Source: Caprimulgus europaeus
Lineage: Eukaryota > Chordata > Aves > Caprimulgiformes > Caprimulgidae
Assembly: GCA_907165065.1 (NCBI GenBank)
Contig: OU015523.1
Coordinates: 18,847,834-18,911,833 of the forward strand
DNA: 64,000 nucleotides
Direction of reading: 5' to 3'
Positions within the stretch are counted from its first letter, which is position 1. Each line of letters starts with the position of its first letter. The position numbers and the translations under genes are program-made. Below, one piece after another: positions 48,656-64,000 of the stretch. The notes under the pieces were generated by a model that was not told the DNA's origin, did not search any database, and worked only from the letters and a program-made list of their open reading frames with translations.

Positions 48656-49363
48656 AAGTGACAAAGCTTCTCTTCAGTTGAGGTTTCAAGGGCAAGCCAC
48701 TGCCCATGGCAGAGTACTTCTGGGGCAAAGAGCCAGCTCATAGTGGTGCAGACCCCTGCTGCAACCTGCTTTGCAACTGCAGCTCTCCTGGTGCCTACTC
48801 CCCTGGCATGTGCAGGAGGAGCCACGCTATCCAAGAAGCAACCTTTTGCATACGCTCTACTTTAAATTTTCCTTAGGAAGGCAGAGGAGAGAGGCTAGCC
48901 CTGTTAGCTCACTTTGTTTAGACCCAAATCTCTTGCAGAGATAACAGTGTCTGCACTGATCTTGTAGAGGCCTTCACACGGAGGCCTTCCTCTCTGTTCC
49001 AGTAATAATAAACCTTGCTGGCAGACTGACAGCCCAGCAGATAAGACTGAGGAATAATACCACGTCACACACTTTGGTGGACTTCAAGGATATGCAAGAA
49101 GAGACTGAGACAACTGACTGTGCTCAGCCCTGAAAAGGCTAAAGTTAGGCAGAGGTGAGGGATCACATTGCTGTATTTTATTACTCAGCGAATGGAATAG
49201 AGAAAATGTGTCATAGCCTGACTACCCTCAGCAGTTAAGCATTGGTAAAGGTTCAGGCTTTTGAGGATGGATCTGGATTAAAATAATATCCAGATTCCTC
49301 CCTGGCCACCTTACTTCCTCCCAACTGTTTAGCATGCATAGGTACAATACCAGACCCATATAA
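48656..49363. other. Intergenic, nothing recognised
   Basis: A short spacer between two CR1 fragments. No gene or repeat signature is visible. Confidence 0.5.
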
Positions 49364-49715
49364 AATCATAGAATCACAGAATGGTTTGAGTTAGAAGGAA
49401 TCTTTCAAGGCCATCTAGTCCAACCCCCCTGCAGTGAGCAGGGACATCTTCAACTAGATCAAGTTGCTCAGAGCCCTGTCCAACCTGACCTTGAATATTT
49501 CCAGGGATGGGGTTCCTACCACCTCTCTGGGCAACCTGGGCCAGTGTTTCACCATCCTCATTGTAAAAAATTTCTTCCTTACATCTAGTCTGAGTCTCCC
49601 CTCTTGTAGTTTAAAACCATCACCCCTTGTCCTAATGCCATAGGCCCTGCTAAAAGTCTGTCCCCACTTTTTTTCTAGGCCCCCTTCAAGTACTGAAAGG
49701 CTACTATAAGAATGA
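49364..49715 (-). mobile_element. CR1 LINE, 5'-truncated
   Basis: A reversed CR1 3' end. It starts with the tail AATCATAGAATCACAGAATGG, passes through the reversed 3' UTR (CCATCTAGTCCAACCCCCCTG), and ends at CTTCAAGTACTGAAAGGCTA. About 350 bp, no preserved frame. Confidence 0.93.
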
Positions 49716-51178
49716 TATTTGAAAAGAAGAGATAAAATAAAAGTACCTACTGGGGCCCAGGAGGTAGTGTAGGAAGAAAATCAAACATCTGGATTATCAA
49801 CGTATGTAGACTTTATTAAGCATTAGATATTTATTAATGCTTGTTAGATTAGATCTAACAGAGCATATTTTATTAAAGTACTAATGACCTCCAGAGGTTT
49901 CTTTCAGTCTCAGTTGTTGGGGGACAAAACAGAATCACAAAATAGGAGCCGCACATCAGATCTGTACCCTGCCATACTGGTGTGTTGTGATCAACATACT
50001 AGGGAGCTGCAGAGGCAGCACCCGTATCTCTGTGCGAGAGGCTGCAGAAAGCATTTTCTGAGGGAAACAGAAAGCTATTTGGTGAGTGAGCTTAAAAGAA
50101 GAGCTGTCAGGGCTCGACCAGGCTAAGAGTCCATTGAACAAGCCTATCCTACAACTTTTCCAAGACTTTGGAAGTTTTCTATGATCTGGATTAACCCTCA
50201 GTCCTCTTTCTACACTCTGTCCTGCTTTCTGTACATGACTGTTGTGAAATCTCTGATGCAAATTCAAGCAAGGTCACATCTTTCAAAAAAAAAACCTGTT
50301 CCAAAAGAGATTGTAAACATGTGGGTTAAGGACTAATCAAACCCTGCTGCCTCCCAGCATCTCTGGAGGATGTAGCAGGAATAGGGAATCAGTCTATTCA
50401 CAAGGGTAGTTTATCTACAAAAATGGATCAAAATTTAAACATTTTCATTTGGCCTACAGTGCAAATTTCTACAGCCTTTAAATATATAATTGACTCATCA
50501 GTTTCAGTTGAGGAAATACCTAAAACTAGTTTTTCTACCTAAAACTAAAGGGAAAATAAGCCTGTGTTGTTACTCATCGACACTGTTCTGCAACGTACAG
50601 GCCATTCCAGCATCTGCCTCCGTGCCCTTCAAGGAACACCAGAGCCAATCTTGTGTGCAGAACAGAGGAGCTGTCATGCCACCCAGGAACCCCACACTGC
50701 AGGGTCAAGAAGAAACAGAAGGTGACAATGTTGTCTCTAGGTGAGACTGCAGGAAGCATCAGCCGGTCTGTGCTTCAACAGAGCAAACTGCTGCTGTCTG
50801 GTCCCGGACATCCTCAAGCAGCTGTTCAAATGAAGGCTGCTATGTCATGATGTATAAAATCCCCTTAAACTGTGCCCCAAGCATTTGGCCCAGTAGTACC
50901 TAAGAGGACAAAAGCACAGCACCAATAAATCTCCCTGCAGTCCTCTATGCAGCACTCGTCATATAAAGCACCACCCCTCCTAAACTTGGGCATTCTAGTA
51001 AACTAGCTTGATGCAGGAAAATGTTTTCTATCCTAAGGGGCTATGTGCTCTGTTGTGTTGTTTGTTTTTATAATGCCTCCTTAAGGTATTTTATTTCCTT
51101 TCTAACAGTAAAAAGGAAGCACTGTTTCGGAGAACACCAGTTACAGCAGCAGGCTTTGGTCAGTCATTTTTCACTGCA

Positions 51179-51201
51179 AATTTTATGCACTGCATAAAAT
51201 T
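51179..51201. repeat. 23-bp palindrome
   Basis: AATTTTATGCA and TGCATAAAATT are perfect inverted 11-base arms around a single C. It could be a dimer-binding site. It lies about 1.3 kb upstream of the presumed HSD3B start site. Confidence 0.85.
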
Positions 51202-51217
51202 AATTGGCAGCAGCTTC

Positions 51218-51238
51218 TGATAAGAACGTACAAGGTCA
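51218..51238 (+). promoter_or_regulatory. Candidate GATA + SF-1 (NR5A) paired sites
   Basis: TGATAAG (51218-51224) and CAAGGTCA (51231-51238) are six bases apart. GATA factors and SF-1/LRH-1 are established activators of HSD3B genes in mammals. Both motifs are short, and the role here is inferred only from composition and location. Confidence 0.3.
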
Positions 51239-52441
51239 AGGTTCTGTCTGAGAGAAGTCAAGGGAAGAAGCACTGGTAACATTTGTTTAAAAACTTTGTT
51301 GGGGTAAGGGAAGGATTTTCAAGGGCACTGTTAATGAAACAGTTGCAAAAATTTTGTCATCTGTGTCAGCAAGAAACTTTCTCCTTGAACAGAAAGGGTT
51401 TTGCTTTCCTGCTGTCACCTCCAAGCCCAGGTTTGCTCTAAAAAAGTAGCAATGTGGGGATGCAGCTTCTACAGATTTTCTCTGGGTCTCTCTCTAATGA
51501 GTGAACAAAATTCCTGACCACAGAATGAAAAAAGGGAGTTTAGGAGTTAGTTACACGAATGCAAGTAAAGCATTTTTAGACATCCATTCTAGCTGTGCCT
51601 GAGATCAGTGATTCTCTTTCCAGTGATTTCAGCCTGATTAGTTGTGTTGCTGGTCTTCGTTGTAACGTGTCATAGCAGCACACCTCACTTAAAGTGGGTA
51701 CCTGTTTAACATCTGGCTTCAGTAGGGATGTCTGCCTATCCCTGTTCGGGAGAGAAAGAAATACAGCATGTCAGTACACAAAGAACTGGGAAGGCAGTGT
51801 GGGTATTATGGTCTCACACTAGAAAAGAGTTTCACTAGAACTGGAGTGAAACCCTAGGGAGAAATACCCAGGCATTTTCCCTGTATTTTGGAGCTGTAAT
51901 AAGTAATGACACAGTTCACTGGAAGGGCACAAACAGCCAGCCACAGCCTTATTTTAACTGGGTACTCACACACAGACATTTCAGCAGTGGATCTTTTTCT
52001 CCAGCAGCTTTAATTTAACCAGTTTGTACATTAGACCATTTCATCACTTCAAATGCCTTGAGGATACTGAACAAATACAAAATTCCTGAGGTTAGTTTGC
52101 AGTCTCGCACAGAGAGAGTGAGAAACCCATGCTATAATGGGTAGCCCAGTAGTCAAAAAACCTATAGCAGTAGAGTCTTCCTCTCAAACAGTTGTAAACA
52201 GCTACTCCTGCTATTTAAATTAAATTGTTATTGTCTCTTCCTTTATATTAACACTGTATGACACAAGCAAGTGCAGCTACAGAGAATTATCAGCATGAGG
52301 GTTTAGGCACACAGGACTACATCTAGGCAAGTGCTCAATCCTCGCTGCACTCAGAGCCTTCCTCTTTGAGAGGGGAGGGGTGGAAGCACCACATTTGTTT
52401 GCAAGAAAGGAGGCACGCAAGAGGGAGGGAAAGAAAAATGA

Positions 52442-52479
52442 CCAAGGTGGTGCTCTGTGGTATATAAATGCATGCAAAT
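52442..52479 (+). promoter_or_regulatory. Candidate HSD3B core promoter (SF-1-like site, TATA box, octamer)
   Basis: CCAAGGTGG (52442-52450) matches the SF-1 site YCAAGGYCR at all but one base. TATATAAA follows at 52461-52468 and an ATGCAAAT octamer at 52472-52479. A start site about 25-30 bp after TATA would be near 52490, roughly 380 bp before the start codon. That leaves room for the short non-coding first exon and small first intron known in mammalian HSD3B genes, where an SF-1 site also lies about 60 bp before the start. The first exon donor is not clear. Confidence 0.45.
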
Positions 52480-52801
52480 CTCCCCCACAGTCTTTTGAGC
52501 ACTAGAGAGGTGGAACCAAGGATCGAAGCAGACATTTGTGGGGTTTGTTTAGCGTTAAAGTTGATTTTGAGCTTTTTCACATTTATTGATTGCTTTAGTT
52601 TGTAAACAGTTTTTTTTTCTTTGCATGGCAAAAATATGTAGTGTACTTCTGAATAGGAATAGCTTGCAAAAGTAAGAAATGCTTTAAAAATTGTTGTTTA
52701 ATGTAGAGGTTAGAATTTGTTTTCCAGTGGTCTCTCCTTCTGGTAACACCCTTTGATTTGTAAAGACTCCAGAGGATGATGTTGTGTGTTCATTTCCTCA
52801 G

Positions 52802-52870
52802 GCAGGAGGTGAACCGGCCAGTCTAAGCTCAAGGGAGAGCCAGTTTGCCACTGAGGAGCAAGCCAGAGCA
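52802..52870 (+). other. HSD3B 5' UTR part of the first coding exon
   Basis: A pyrimidine-rich acceptor TTCATTTCCTCAG ends at 52801, so the first coding exon probably begins at 52802 with 69 untranslated bases. This implies a separate upstream non-coding exon, as in mammals. Confidence 0.6.
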
Positions 52871-63126
<10,256 letters not shown>

Positions 63127-63276
63127 GTCTTAAGAGGAGCTTAGACCTGGCTAAACACGTAGGGCCTAGAGCCAGAGGAGAGCTGGACGAACAGCAGCAG
63201 CAGCAAACTACAAAGCATTTAAATGAAGATATTGTGCAACAGCCTCCTCATCCCCACCCCTCTCACCTCTACCCAG

Positions 63277-63286
63277 AATAAATAAA
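63277..63286 (+). terminator. HSD3B1: HSD3B poly(A) signal
   Basis: Two overlapping AATAAA hexamers (63277-63282 and 63281-63286) lie about 150 bp after the stop codon. Cleavage would be expected 10-30 bases further on, giving a short 3' UTR of about 180 bases that ends before the downstream LTR. Confidence 0.8.
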
Positions 63287-63340
63287 AGCAAAACTTTAAT
63301 TTCTTTGTTGAGTACAGGCTGATCAGGGTAATTTTACTGT

Positions 63341-63945
63341 TGTGATAGTTTAACTGAGCTGGCAGCCAAACAAGACACAGCCACTCACAGCCTCCCTGCC
63401 CCCTTCCCGCCCACCCAGGGAATCAGGGAGAGAATTGGAGGGGTAAAGGTCAGGAAACTTGTAGGTTGAGATAAGAACTATTTAATAATTAGAGTAAAAA
63501 TAAAATTAAAATAATATGAATAATAAGAGTAATAATGATAACAACTATACGTATAGGAGTGATGCAGAGTACAACTGCTCACCACCTGCTGATAACAATC
63601 CCGGAGTAGTGAAAAGGAACCCCGAACCCGAAATCGCAATCCCAGAAAAGCAAGCTCGAGTGAATCCTCCCGCTCTGTGGTCAGCCCCGGTTAATATACT
63701 AAACATAACGTAATATAATATAGAATATCTCATTGGCATATCCAACTGTCAATTCTGGGGCTTAATAACTATCACACTTTTTTTCTCCACTCCCCTCTTC
63801 CAGTCCTCTGCTCTTGGAAACTGCCCAAGCACAGTGTTCTTGTATTTATCTACATTGTTCTCATAGCAACCTTCACTGAAACCAAAACACAGTGCTTTCT
63901 AGCTACTAACAAGAAAATTAACTCTGTCCTAGCAAAACCAGGACA
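63341..63945 (-). mobile_element. Solo LTR, ERV-L-like, with 5-bp target duplication
   Basis: 605 bp with inverted terminal TG...CA. The + strand starts TGTGATAGTTTAACTGAGC and ends AACCAGGACA. It is flanked by identical ACTGT at 63336-63340 and 63946-63950. A 5-bp duplication is usual for ERV-L-type integrations. The revcomp starts TGTCCTGGTTTTGCTAGGAC, typical of a widespread bird LTR group, so the true orientation is probably -. No internal genes are present, which is the usual result of LTR-LTR recombination. Confidence 0.88.
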
Positions 63946-64000
63946 ACTGTATAGTCCACGCCCACTTCTACATCTCGTGCAGCATGAAGACACTATTTTA

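Larger units (their letters stand above)
49716..52440. other. HSD3B 5' flank
   Basis: Upstream region of the HSD3B gene. It contains a 23-bp palindrome and a GATA/SF-1-like pair at 51179-51238. Otherwise nothing is recognised. Confidence 0.5.

Overview
This is vertebrate nuclear DNA, almost certainly avian. Genes are split by GT-AG introns, intergenic DNA is AT-rich, and the dispersed repeats are CR1 LINEs. Young CR1 copies end in the bird-typical ATTCTATG-type tail, and two LTRs share the TGTCCTGGTTT...-type terminus that I associate with bird ERV-L-like elements. I cannot name the species.

Layout. 1-34.7 kb holds no gene I can support. It contains CR1 copies of several ages: a young copy at 6.1-6.8 kb, a nearly full-length old ORF2 at 20.5-23.3 kb, an old copy at 23.4 kb cut by a young CR1 at 24.0-25.0 kb, an old 3' end at 26.2-26.6 kb and a young copy at 31.4-31.9 kb. 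34.7-43.1 kb carries HAO2 (2-hydroxyacid oxidase 2) on the + strand in seven coding exons, 355 codons, ending in the peroxisomal signal SKL. Its intron 4 contains an antisense retroviral LTR-like insertion. 43.1-52.5 kb is intergenic, with an LTR, a (TTCCC)27 tract and two CR1 fragments. 52.5-63.3 kb carries a 3-beta-hydroxysteroid dehydrogenase/isomerase gene (HSD3B family) on the + strand: three coding exons, 377 codons, a plausible TATA promoter with an SF-1-like site, and a poly(A) signal. A solo LTR with a 5-bp target duplication lies just downstream.

HAO2 followed by HSD3B in the same orientation matches the mammalian HAO2-HSD3B neighbourhood, so this is conserved synteny. The enzymes work in different compartments: HAO2 is a peroxisomal FMN-dependent alpha-hydroxyacid oxidase, and HSD3B is a membrane-bound NAD-dependent steroid dehydrogenase/isomerase. 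Nothing in the sequence shows that they act together.

I found no unknown multi-gene system. The observations most worth checking are a Thr in place of the catalytic Ser in HSD3B, an HAO2 3' end whose first standard poly(A) hexamer lies inside an LTR, a CpG-dense HAO2 exon 3, the compact HSD3B promoter, and a GATA/SF-1 pair beside a 23-bp palindrome about 1.3 kb upstream of that promoter.
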